Source: JBBRBB01 sp038206235
GTDB lineage: Bacteria; Bacteroidota; Bacteroidia; Chitinophagales; Chitinophagaceae
NCBI GenBank assembly: GCA_038206235.1
Contig: JBBRBB010000003.1
Location: 1 to 64,000, forward strand
Direction: 5' to 3'
DNA: 64,000 nt
Shown: piece by piece, positions 41,879 through 50,377 of the stretch
How the letters are laid out: each line of letters opens with the position of its first letter
Numbering within the stretch: the stretch's first letter is position 1
Position numbers and translations under genes: made by a program
The notes under the pieces: model-generated
What the model was told of the DNA's origin: nothing
Databases searched by the model: none
The model's input: only the letters and a program-made list of their open reading frames with translations

Positions 41879-43252
41879 ATGAAATCGCTAATAGATAGAG
41901 TTGACAGCCTTTACGAAACGCTTAAACAACTGCTTCCAATGAAACCGGAGCACGAGCAAAGGCTTGACAAAAAATTTCGGCTTGAATTTAATTATAATTC
42001 AAACCACATTGAAGGCAATACACTTACTTATGGTGAAACAGAGCTTCTATTAATATTTGGTGATACAAAAGGCAATCACAGCATAAGAGAGTATGAGGAA
42101 ATGAAGGCACATGATGTGGCGTTCAATGTGGTTAAGGAATGGGCAGAAGATAAGGAACATCCTCTTACGGAAACTTACATAAAAAATTTAAATAGAATAA
42201 TTCTCTTTGAACCTTTCTGGAAAGATGCAATTACACCTGAAGGGCACCAGGTAAAAAGAAAAATCAAAATTGGAGATTATAAAGATTTTCCAAACTCAGT
42301 AAGACTAAGCACCGGAGAAATATTTGAGTACGCTTCTGTTTCTGATACACCAATTTTAATGGGAGAACTTATAGAATGGTTTAGAACTGAGGAAGAAAAA
42401 AAAGAATTGCATCCTGCGCAATTGGCTGCTTTGCTACAATATAAGTTTGTACGCATTCACCCTTTTGATGATGGTAATGGCAGAATTGTCCGGCTGCTTA
42501 CGAATTATGTGCTTTTGAAAAATAATTTGCCGCCCGTGGTAATTAAATCAGCCGACAAACAGAATTATATACACGCTTTGCGAGTGGCGGATACCGGCGA
42601 TATAAATTCATTTATTGAATATATAATTGAACAACTGATATGGAGTTTGGAACTCTCCATTAAAGCTGCAAGAGGCGAAAGCATTGATGAGCCGGGAGAT
42701 TTAGATAAAAAAATTTCATTATTGAAAAGAAAATTGGGTGAAAAGGATGATGAAAAAATTAAAATGAAATATGGTGTAGAAGCCATAAAGTCTGTTGTTG
42801 AAAACAGCATTACTCCATTATTAAAAGTTTGGGAAAGAAGATTAAAAGATTTTGATCCGTTATTCATGTTACGGAAAGTTTATATTTCTTTAGATGACAA
42901 ACGTTACGGCGGCAATAATTTTGAAGAGCTCTTAATCACAGTTTTAAAGAAACATCTATTGCCAAACCTTGAAAAAAATATACTTGTTAGAAAAATGATT
43001 TTTCAAACAGATTTTACAGGATTGAGAAACATTAATAAATCCATGAATATGAATGGCGGAGAAATAACTTTTGCTTTTTATGAAAATGCTTATGAAAAAT
43101 TTGATTCCGTAAATAAGAATATAATAAACAGATTATATCATCAGCCTCTTAAAGATAAAGAGATAGAAAATATTATTGAAACTATTGGTACATGGTTATA
43201 CAGAAATATTGAACAAGTAGTAGAAAACGAAAAAGAGAATTCAGCAAAATAA
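41879..43252 (+). CDS. Fic-domain protein, probable AMPylase
   Basis: A 457-residue Fic protein; such enzymes usually transfer AMP from ATP to a target protein. The Fic motif HPFDDGNGRIVR is intact (about 194-205, catalytic His and both Arg/Gly positions). An N-terminal inhibitory-helix motif SNHIEGN (S41xxxE45G46) matches class II Fic proteins, which are kept inactive by that Glu. Residues about 290-457 form an additional helical domain with IKSADKQNYIHALRVAD before it. The frame is intact. It sits beside the AbiEii-like pair and a RelE remnant, an accessory setting. Target unknown. Confidence 0.9.
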   Translation: MKSLIDRVDSLYETLKQLLPMKPEHEQRLDKKFRLEFNYNSNHIEGNTLTYGETELLLIFGDTKGNHSIREYEEMKAHDVAFNVVKEWAEDKEHPLTETYIKNLNRIILFEPFWKDAITPEGHQVKRKIKIGDYKDFPNSVRLSTGEIFEYASVSDTPILMGELIEWFRTEEEKKELHPAQLAALLQYKFVRIHPFDDGNGRIVRLLTNYVLLKNNLPPVVIKSADKQNYIHALRVADTGDINSFIEYIIEQLIWSLELSIKAARGESIDEPGDLDKKISLLKRKLGEKDDEKIKMKYGVEAIKSVVENSITPLLKVWERRLKDFDPLFMLRKVYISLDDKRYGGNNFEELLITVLKKHLLPNLEKNILVRKMIFQTDFTGLRNINKSMNMNGGEITFAFYENAYEKFDSVNKNIINRLYHQPLKDKEIENIIETIGTWLYRNIEQVVENEKENSAK

Positions 43253-43385
43253 ACATGTGTGCCACTTTGAGAATTTTAAATGTTGAAAAGCTGGAGAATA
43301 GATTTGATGCAAGCGTATGTAAAGGCATAAGATGCAACTCAGAAAGTGATGCCTCAATCATGGTGTATTAATATGAGTAGCTGCA

Positions 43386-43495
43386 TACCGCAAAGGCAAG
43401 ATGATTAAAAGAATTATTTATGAGATTCATGAAAAATTATAACTGTTGTTATAGTTGAAGTATGGCATAGACGTGATATTTATAAACGCCTGTGA
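43386..43495 (+). pseudogene. C-terminal remnant of a RelE/ParE-family toxin
   Basis: Translated in two frames joined at one missing base, it gives YRKGKMIKRIIYEIHEKL then ITVVIVEVWHRRDIYKRL. This is the typical last 35 residues of RelE/ParE-type toxins (strands ending in the HR.DIYK motif). The break is at GAAAAATTATAACTG (43431-43445), where one A would restore the frame. The N-terminal half and any antitoxin are not recognisable. It lies between fic and the RAMA-like gene. Confidence 0.6.
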
Positions 43496-43539
43496 TGTGT
43501 TTAGCGATATGTTGAATGTTGAATTTTAAATTTTGAATG

Positions 43540-43566
43540 AAAGCCGGAGGGAACTCTGGCTTTTTT
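43540..43566 (+). terminator. Rho-independent terminator
   Basis: The stem AAAGCCGGAG/CTCTGGCTTT (one wobble) has a four-base loop (GGAA) and is followed by six T. It lies downstream of fic and the RelE remnant and upstream of the RAMA-like gene. The AAAG/CTTT ends would work on both strands only weakly, so + is assigned. Confidence 0.75.
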
Positions 43567-43621
43567 ATGAGAGGAATGAATACATTTGAGGCAGGATTAT
43601 GCGAAATAATTTAAACGCTAT

Positions 43622-44200
43622 ATGAAAGAAAAAATAAATCAGCTTGAAATTTTATTAAATGAAATAATTGAAGCGATACAATTACATTTAGAAATTGTGC
43701 AGATAGATATTAATGAGTTCGATACTAATATTTTTGAAGCTCAAAAGATTAGTCCGAGACCCTTAGAGTATTATAAAGAATTCAGAGATTATATAATTGC
43801 TGAAAAGAATAATCAATTATTTCATGAGAGCTATATTCCTAAATTGAAATCTTTATTATCCGATATGTTATCTCAACTTACCATAACCAACTTATCAGAA
43901 TCAAGGTTTAGAAGTAATCCTCGGAAACCTTATAAAGAGTTTATCAGATTATTAGAACAAGGTATATTAAATACCGAATCCCGTATTTTCGGAAAATTTG
44001 GAAATAAAGAATATTCAGGACATTTAACAAAAGACGGATATTTTTTAGTGAACAATATTCCAATCCAGTTTTCTTCTTTAAGATCTGCTGCTTGTTTGCT
44101 CTTGAACAAGGGTATATCAGAAAATTGGAAAGTATGGTACACTTATGATGAAAATGGAATAGCCCAAACCCTTGAATATTTCAGAAAAAAAATTAATTGA
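43622..44200 (+). CDS. Hypothetical protein with RAMA/DUF4357-like C-terminus
   Basis: A 192-residue soluble protein. The first 80 residues are helical (MKEKINQLEILLNEIIEAIQLHLEIVQ). The end contains YSGHLTKDGYFLVNNIPIQFSSLRSAACLLLNKGISENWKVWYTY (about 133-177). This has the pattern of RAMA/DUF4357 domains, a short beta module (GxLxxDGxFxV, SLxxAA, G..NGWxxW) often attached to adenine methyltransferases, helicases and nucleases. No catalytic domain is attached here. It may bind DNA or a modification system component, but this is inference. It precedes a lipoprotein gene by 42 bp. Confidence 0.55.
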   Translation: MKEKINQLEILLNEIIEAIQLHLEIVQIDINEFDTNIFEAQKISPRPLEYYKEFRDYIIAEKNNQLFHESYIPKLKSLLSDMLSQLTITNLSESRFRSNPRKPYKEFIRLLEQGILNTESRIFGKFGNKEYSGHLTKDGYFLVNNIPIQFSSLRSAACLLLNKGISENWKVWYTYDENGIAQTLEYFRKKIN

Positions 44201-44242
44201 TCAGTTAAATTATATTTATATAATTTACCAAACAACTATTAG

Positions 44243-44749
44243 ATGAAAAAAATATCAGGTGTATTTATCGTTTTTCTTCTGGCTACTTCATGCATGAAAC
44301 TTTTGCCTTTAAGAGGCAATTATCCTGAACCACCCTTTGCACTCAAAACAAATCAATCGTATGATAGTATATGGGGAAAAATTGTAGATGTATTTGCGGA
44401 CAGAGGCATACCTATAAAAATAATAGATAAAAGCAGTGGAATTATAGTTTCAGAAAAAATAAAATTGAGTACTACAATAGAAGATAAAAACGGTGAATTA
44501 AAAGACAAAAATGCTTTCATTGTTCCTCATTATTATGATCCAGGGTCTAGAAAAAATATTACCTCTTATCCTTTAGATGCTTATACAGGTGAATTTAATG
44601 TAAGAGCTAAAACAACTGAAAATGGGTCAATAGTTACTATAAACATTGTGGATGTTACAGCCCAGAAATATATGTCGGCTCAAATGAAAAATGGAAGTGT
44701 ATTGAATTTTAAATCTACAGGAAATTTGAACAATCTTTTTTTGACCTGA
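44243..44749 (+). CDS. Small lipoprotein
   Basis: A 168-residue lipoprotein with signal sequence MKKISGVFIVFLLATSC (lipobox LATSC, Cys17). The mature part has SYDSIWGKIVDVFADRGIPIKIIDKSSGIIVSEK, then two runs of beta strands. This alternation of one helix and strands resembles DUF-type outer-membrane-associated lipoproteins that adopt a small alpha/beta fold. No family is recognised. It starts 42 bases after the RAMA-like gene and may be cotranscribed with it. A dispersed repeat follows. Confidence 0.65.
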   Translation: MKKISGVFIVFLLATSCMKLLPLRGNYPEPPFALKTNQSYDSIWGKIVDVFADRGIPIKIIDKSSGIIVSEKIKLSTTIEDKNGELKDKNAFIVPHYYDPGSRKNITSYPLDAYTGEFNVRAKTTENGSIVTINIVDVTAQKYMSAQMKNGSVLNFKSTGNLNNLFLT

Positions 44750-44789
44750 TAAAGTAATTTTTTGCTGAATAGAATTATTGAACGTATAA

Positions 44790-44842
44790 GTGTGCGACGC
44801 AACGAAGATGCCATGAAAAACTTCAGCCGGTAACATAAAAAA
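44790..44842 (+). repeat. Dispersed repeat, uninterrupted copy
   Basis: GTGCGACGCAACGAAGATGC is followed by CATGAAAAACTTCAGCCGG and TAACATAAAAAA. It shares both flanks with 5930-6003 but lacks the palindromic insert present there. It lies between the lipoprotein and RND genes, which converge. Confidence 0.65.
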
Positions 44843-44855
44843 TCCCTTCAAAAAT

Positions 44856-47800
44856 TTACGCATTCTCAATCAGCAATTCCTTTCCTCTCTTTTTATACAA
44901 CAGCCTTAGCATGGATGGGAGTACGATGAGGAGCAGCGGCATGGCAATGATGAAGCCGCCGATTACTGCAATGGCGAGTGGCTGGTGCAACTGTGCGCCG
45001 GCGCCAATGCCGAGGGCAAGGGGCATTAATGCAATGATGGCTCCGAGAGCTGTCATGAGATTTGGTCGCAGGCGGGTAGAGATGGAGTAAATGATAGAAT
45101 CATCAACCGATTGCCGTTGCAGGTTTTCCCGGAATTGTAAAATGGTGAAGATGGCATTTTCGCCAATGATGCCCACAATCATAATTAAGCCGGTATAACT
45201 GCCAACATTCAGCGGCGTGCCTGTGATATATAATGCGAGATAACTTCCGGAAATGCCGAGCACCGCAATGAGCAAAATGGTGAGCGCTATGCGAAAATCT
45301 TTGAATAAAAAAAGTATTACACCAAACACAAGTAAGCTGGATGTAATGAGTATCATAAGCAATTCTTTGAATGATTGCTGCTGCTCTGCATAAGCGCCGC
45401 CATATTCAATGTGATAACCGGAGGGCAAATTTATTTTGCCTGATAGCTGCGTTTTTACGTCTTTCATTACAGTGCCTAAATCACGGTTTTCTAAACGACC
45501 TGTGATTACGCTCATTGATTGTAAGTTCTCACGCTGTATTTCGGCATCGCCCTGCTGCACTTCAACGGTGGCAAGGTCTGCGATGGGATGAAGGGTTCCG
45601 TTGGGTAAGAATATTTGGAGCTTGCTGATATCGGCAATGCTCCGGTAACGGCTGTTGGGATACATCATACGTATTGGTGTTAGCTGTTCTTTCTCCAGCA
45701 TGTTACCTGCAATATTTCCTTCAAGCGCTGTTTGCAATTGCGTTTGAAGATTTTCTGGAGTTATTCCGAACTGCGCCATTCGAGTGTAATTGGGTTCAAT
45801 GCTGACTGAAGGACCTGCAATCACAATTCCGTTGAATACATCTGCAGTGCCTTTTATCTTTTCTACTATGTCGCCGATTTGCGTGGAGAGTTCATTTAGC
45901 TTTTGCTTGTCGTCGCCAAAAACTTTTACTTCTATGGGCTGCACAGAAGCCATGAGGTCGCCAAGCATATCACCAATTACCTGACCGAAATCAATTCGCA
46001 GTGCGGGTTGTGTGGATTCTATTTGCTGGCGAATAGCACTAATCACTTCTTCTGAGGTGCGGCTGCGCTTTCGTTTTAATTGAATGAGATAATCGCCGGT
46101 GTTGGGTTCGGTGATGAAGAAACCCATCTGGGTTCCTGTGCGGCGTGAGTAAGCCTCCACTTCGGGAACTTTCACAATGATTTTTTCCACTTCAGTTAAC
46201 ATGCGGTTGGTTTCTTCGAGAGATGTACCGGGTGGAGAAGAATAATCCATAACAATGGCTCCTTCATCCATATCAGGTAAAAATCCTGATTGCAACCGTG
46301 GTAAAATCAGCCAGATTGCTACAGCTAATGCAACCAATATAATTATACTTATGTATGGGCGTGTGATGAAGAATGAAACCCATCGCTGTTTTTTTACTGC
46401 ACCGTCCTTTATTGTTTTTTTAGCTGTGTTTTGTTTTGCGTGGCGTGTGAGCAGGAGATAAATCACAGGGAGACAGAGCCATGTTACAAAGAATGAGCAG
46501 ACGAGGGTGATGAGCATGGTGTTTGTCATTACACTAAAGTATGCGCCTGCAATACCGCTCATTAAAATAAAAGGAATAAATATAACGATGGTGCTCATGG
46601 ATGAACCCACCATTGCAGGGAATAAATATTTTATTGCTTTTTGCAAAAGACTCCTCGTAGGTTCTTCGGGATTTTCTTCATGCGTACGGTGAATTTGCTC
46701 AATTACGACGATGGCATCGTCAATGATAAGACCGATGGCAGCAGCGATGGCGCCGAGAGTCATTATATTCAGTGTGAAGCCAACGGAATACATTACAATG
46801 AGTGTAAGACAAAGCGTTACCGGAATTGTTATAAGCATGGTGCCACTTGCCTTGAGGGAACGCAGAAAAATAATTACAACGATGATGGCTAAAAGCAATC
46901 CTATCCATAAACTATCTGTTACACTTTTCACGGACTGACTTACAAAATCTGCCTGTATGTAATAGGGTTTAATGGTTGTATTTTTCGGAAGTATTTTTTT
47001 AAGGTCTTCGATTTTTTGCTTCATCTGTGCAGCAAGGTCAACGACATTGGCAGTGGGTTGTTTTACTATTGCTATAAGAATGCCTTCTTTTCCGTTTGCA
47101 TTTATTTTTGTGAACTCCACTGCTTCATTTACATTAACCGCGGCAATATCCTGTAACTGAACAACACGCTTTCCGCTGTTACTGATAACGATTTTTTTCA
47201 GGTCTTCCTTTGAGTGAACAGTTGCATCTGTTATTGTGAGATATAAATAGCGATAGTCTGATAAATACCCATTTGATTTAATGAAGTTGGTTGCGCTGAG
47301 TGCATTGGTTACCGCATCAGGAGTAATACCGAGTGTGCTCATTTTTCTTGCATCAAGCTGCAGCCAGAACTCTTTTGATTTACCGCCAATGATTCTTACT
47401 TCTGAAACACCTGCTACCTGCGATAAAAATGGTTTGATGGTGTAAGCGGCTAATTGCTTTAATTCAATCGGCGATTTATCATGGCTTTCTAATGTGTAAC
47501 CCATTACAGGAAGAATAGATGGATTCATTTTTTCTACTGTGATTTGCACATCAGGCGGAAGGTCGTTTCTTATCTGGCTTATTTTAGATTCAATACGTTG
47601 CTGGCTGATGTCTATATCTGCTTTCCAATCCATCAAAGCAGAAATCTCGCAACTGCCCCGGCTGGTGATGCTGCGAATGTCTTTCAGGTCGGGCACTTGT
47701 TTGATGGCGTTTTCCAAAGGTTTGGTTACGGTTACCATCATTTTATTTACGGGCTGCAAACCTGCATCTGCAATGATTTTTATTTTAGGGAAAGTGATTT

Positions 47801-47909
47801 CAGGAAATAGAGAGACCTGCATTTTCTGATAAACAAAAAGCCCGCCTGCAATGATTAATACTAAAACAACGGTGAGGGGATTTTTATATGTGATGAAGAA
47901 GTTTTTCAT
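44856..47909 (-). CDS. RND-family efflux transporter, inner-membrane pump
   Basis: A 1017-residue RND permease of the AcrB/CusA superfamily, which exports drugs, metals or other compounds with the proton gradient. The first helix (residues 7-26) is followed by a porter loop with FPEITFPKIKIIADAGLQPVNK, typical of these pumps. The proton-relay pair lies in GLIIDDAIVVIEQIHR (about 394-409). The second periplasmic half starts near residue 560 (QSGFLPDMDEGAIVMDYSSPPGTS). Twelve helices are visible. No membrane-fusion protein or outer-membrane channel gene adjoins it in the window, which is unusual. The substrate cannot be inferred. Confidence 0.9.
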   Translation of the reverse strand: MKNFFITYKNPLTVVLVLIIAGGLFVYQKMQVSLFPEITFPKIKIIADAGLQPVNKMMVTVTKPLENAIKQVPDLKDIRSITSRGSCEISALMDWKADIDISQQRIESKISQIRNDLPPDVQITVEKMNPSILPVMGYTLESHDKSPIELKQLAAYTIKPFLSQVAGVSEVRIIGGKSKEFWLQLDARKMSTLGITPDAVTNALSATNFIKSNGYLSDYRYLYLTITDATVHSKEDLKKIVISNSGKRVVQLQDIAAVNVNEAVEFTKINANGKEGILIAIVKQPTANVVDLAAQMKQKIEDLKKILPKNTTIKPYYIQADFVSQSVKSVTDSLWIGLLLAIIVVIIFLRSLKASGTMLITIPVTLCLTLIVMYSVGFTLNIMTLGAIAAAIGLIIDDAIVVIEQIHRTHEENPEEPTRSLLQKAIKYLFPAMVGSSMSTIVIFIPFILMSGIAGAYFSVMTNTMLITLVCSFFVTWLCLPVIYLLLTRHAKQNTAKKTIKDGAVKKQRWVSFFITRPYISIIILVALAVAIWLILPRLQSGFLPDMDEGAIVMDYSSPPGTSLEETNRMLTEVEKIIVKVPEVEAYSRRTGTQMGFFITEPNTGDYLIQLKRKRSRTSEEVISAIRQQIESTQPALRIDFGQVIGDMLGDLMASVQPIEVKVFGDDKQKLNELSTQIGDIVEKIKGTADVFNGIVIAGPSVSIEPNYTRMAQFGITPENLQTQLQTALEGNIAGNMLEKEQLTPIRMMYPNSRYRSIADISKLQIFLPNGTLHPIADLATVEVQQGDAEIQRENLQSMSVITGRLENRDLGTVMKDVKTQLSGKINLPSGYHIEYGGAYAEQQQSFKELLMILITSSLLVFGVILFLFKDFRIALTILLIAVLGISGSYLALYITGTPLNVGSYTGLIMIVGIIGENAIFTILQFRENLQRQSVDDSIIYSISTRLRPNLMTALGAIIALMPLALGIGAGAQLHQPLAIAVIGGFIIAMPLLLIVLPSMLRLLYKKRGKELLIENA

Positions 47910-48153
47910 TGAGAGGTGTCAGAAATCAGGTGTCTGTTATCAGTTATCATCTCCATTATTTTTGATTACTTTACTACTTTCAAAATCATTTTATAAACAA
48001 ACAGCAATGTACTGCATTATGAACTTTGGGAATAGATTTGTGATTCATATTGTAAAGTTTTACATTTTATTCTATGAGAGAAAATTCTTATCACATATAA
48101 GCCCTCTAAATCCTTCTGCGGGGGACTTCAATAAACAGTAATAAATTTTCGGG

Positions 48154-49533
48154 TTAGCTTAATATTTTATCAGAAACAATTTCTGATACGGGGTTTACAA
48201 TAGATATCAACGGCATTTCAATTGTAAAGATGCTTCCTTTGCCGATGGTGCTATCCACTTTTATTTTTCCATTGTGCTCATCAATGATTGTTTTTACATA
48301 GCTCATACCTAATCCAAAGCCCTTTACATTATGCAGGTTGCCTGTATGTGCCCGATAAAATTTTTCAAAAATTCGTTTAGTGGTCTCTTTACTCATTCCA
48401 ATGCCATTGTCTTCAATTTTTATTATCAAATTCTTTTGGGTTGATTGTGTTGAAATTGTAAGCATTAAATTTTCTTTTGAATACTTAATGGCATTGTCAA
48501 TAAGATTGGATAAAAGATTGGCAAAATGAATTTCATCTGCATTAATCAAATCATTTTTTGCCGCAAGTGAAATTTTTGTTGCTGCATTTTTCGATTGAAG
48601 CTGCAGCCTGTAATTATCAAGCACCTGATTAATTATTTCATGCGCATGTAAAGGTTTGAAGTTTAATTGTAAATCCTGTTTTTCCATCAAAGCCGCCTGC
48701 AGTATGGTTTCTACCTGGCGGTTCATTCGTTTATTTTCATCTTTTATAATGCTGCGAAAATAATTCAGCTTGTCTTTATCATTCAAAACCTTTTCATTTT
48801 TCAATGCGTCCACGGCAAGCGAAATGGTAGCGAGCGGTGTTTTAAATTCATGCGTCATGTTATTTATAAAGTCACTTTTTATTGCACTTAGCTTACGTTG
48901 ATTCAGCATTGTTTTTAGCGTAAGATAAAATGCGGTAAATATTATGATTGTAAAAAGTATGCAGCCGATAATCATAAGAGTGAGAGATTGCCATACCTGT
49001 GTTTTAAAATCAGGAATCAAAATAAAAAGATGCTCGTAAGCTATCAGCCCCTCAAGGTCGCTGCCTGTTTGCGGAAATACCGGCATCACCCTTTGCTTAT
49101 AATGCGTGGTATCAAGCGACTCCTGCTGAAAATGCGGCGATTGCATTTCAAGCATATAATCATCAGAGTTGGAAGTGATGGCAAATTCAAAGCGTAGATT
49201 TTTTAATCCTTCCTTATTAAATGCATTGGCAAGAATAGTATTGATTTCTTCAGCGCTATATCTTTCTGCTATCGTTGGTTGTTTGCCAATGCCAAGTGAG
49301 AATTCATCTGGCATCAACGGAAACACCGGCTTACGCCGTAAGCGAAAAGAAGAGCCTGATGACACCTGCTTGCTAAGCTCTTCTGCAACATTAAAGGTGG
49401 CTTTATCAACCTGCAATAAAAATTTTTGTTCCTGCACCTGCAAAAGATTATTGAGCCAGGAAATCTGCAGTATGATGATACCAACCAGGGAAAGCGCTAT
49501 AAGAACAATAATTACCGGAAAGACTTTTTTCAT
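48154..49533 (-). CDS. Membrane sensor histidine kinase
   Basis: A 459-residue two-component kinase. An N-terminal helix (KVFPVIIVLIALSLVGIIILQISWL), a periplasmic region to about residue 200 and a second helix (LTLMIIGCILFTIIIFTAFYLTL) form the sensor. The HisKA motif NNMTHEFKTPLATISLAVDAL carries the phosphorylated His at about 240. ATPase boxes follow: N (LLSNLIDNAIKYSKE), G1 (IEDNGIGM), F (IFEKFYRA) and G2 (GFGLGMSYV). The start at 49533 is chosen because a -7 box lies five bases upstream and the frame before it is unlike the family. No response regulator gene is next to it, so it is an orphan here. Confidence 0.92.
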   Translation of the reverse strand: MKKVFPVIIVLIALSLVGIIILQISWLNNLLQVQEQKFLLQVDKATFNVAEELSKQVSSGSSFRLRRKPVFPLMPDEFSLGIGKQPTIAERYSAEEINTILANAFNKEGLKNLRFEFAITSNSDDYMLEMQSPHFQQESLDTTHYKQRVMPVFPQTGSDLEGLIAYEHLFILIPDFKTQVWQSLTLMIIGCILFTIIIFTAFYLTLKTMLNQRKLSAIKSDFINNMTHEFKTPLATISLAVDALKNEKVLNDKDKLNYFRSIIKDENKRMNRQVETILQAALMEKQDLQLNFKPLHAHEIINQVLDNYRLQLQSKNAATKISLAAKNDLINADEIHFANLLSNLIDNAIKYSKENLMLTISTQSTQKNLIIKIEDNGIGMSKETTKRIFEKFYRAHTGNLHNVKGFGLGMSYVKTIIDEHNGKIKVDSTIGKGSIFTIEMPLISIVNPVSEIVSDKILS

Positions 49534-49538
49534 TGATG

Positions 49539-49546
49539 CAAAAATA
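49539..49546 (-). promoter_or_regulatory. -7 box (TATTTTTG) five bases before the kinase ATG
   Basis: The minus-strand order is TTTG, 23 bases, TATTTTTG, CATCA, ATG. Both parts of the Bacteroidota promoter are present, and transcription would begin at the start codon, giving a leaderless mRNA. Confidence 0.55.
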
Positions 49547-49695
49547 TGCAGTTGAATGCAGCCTTTACACAAAGAAGTCCGTCTTAAATTGATTTTAACG
49601 GTATTGCATTTCTCGCAATGAAGTTTTAAATTTATGACTGATATTAAAAAACCAATTAAATTTCGTTTTAATTTTAATTCTTATTAAGGTGAATT

Positions 49696-50250
49696 ATGAC
49701 TGATATAAAACCAGGCATTATATTAATAGCCGAACCTTTTTTAAAGGACCTGAATTTTATACGCTCTGTAATTTTTCTTTGCGAGCATCAGGGGGAAGAT
49801 GGCAGCTTCGGATTCGTGATTAACCATAAATGCAATAAATCAATTGGCGAATTGATAACTGATTTAGAGAGCTGCGATTTCCCTGTATATTATGGCGGAC
49901 CTGTACAAATGAACACTGTACATTTTTTGCATCGTTGTCCTCATTTGCTTCCCGGAGGCATTGAGATAAGTGATGGCATTTACTGGGGAGCAGAATTTGC
50001 TGAAGTTGCTGAGCTTATTAAATTGAATAAAATAAAAAGCAGCCAGATACGCTTTTATATTGGCTATAGCGGATGGGGAGAAAAACAATTGGAAGAAGAG
50101 GTTAAAGAAAAAACATGGCTCATCACACACGGTAACAAGAGATTAGTTTTTCATAATAAATCTGAATTAATATGGCAGGATGCGCTTAAACAATTAGGCG
50201 GTGAATATGAACAAATGATACATTACCCTATTGACCCGCAATTGAATTAA
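49696..50250 (+). CDS. YqgE/AlgH family protein (UPF0301)
   Basis: A 184-residue protein of the YqgE/AlgH family, whose biochemical function is not established. The beginning KPGIILIAEPFLKDLNFIRSVIFLCEHQ, followed by GSFGFVINHKC, matches the family's GxLLIAxPxLxDxxFxRSV and GxxGLVLNxP blocks. YYGGPVQMNTVHFLH and RFYIGYSGWGEKQLEEEV also match. It is cytosolic with no signal peptide. It is divergent from the histidine kinase and convergent with the sigma factor gene. The length is the family's usual one. Confidence 0.9.
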   Translation: MTDIKPGIILIAEPFLKDLNFIRSVIFLCEHQGEDGSFGFVINHKCNKSIGELITDLESCDFPVYYGGPVQMNTVHFLHRCPHLLPGGIEISDGIYWGAEFAEVAELIKLNKIKSSQIRFYIGYSGWGEKQLEEEVKEKTWLITHGNKRLVFHNKSELIWQDALKQLGGEYEQMIHYPIDPQLN

Positions 50251-50264
50251 TAGTTTTATTACCT

Positions 50265-50350
50265 GATAGAAGTTTCAGAGTTTACGAGTTTCAAAAGTTC
50301 AAGGTTCAATAACTTTTACCATAACTCGTAAACTTGTAAACGTTTGTAAC
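50265..50350. repeat. GAGTTTAC/GTAAAC degenerate repeats and inverted repeat between convergent genes
   Basis: The arms AGTTTACGAGTT and AACTCGTAAACT flank about 35 bases and can form a stem. AAACGTTT motifs follow. It lies between the convergent yqgE-like and sigma genes and may act as a bidirectional terminator; no strong U-tract is present. Confidence 0.4.
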
Positions 50351-50377
50351 TATATAAACGTTTGAAAAAATAAAATA

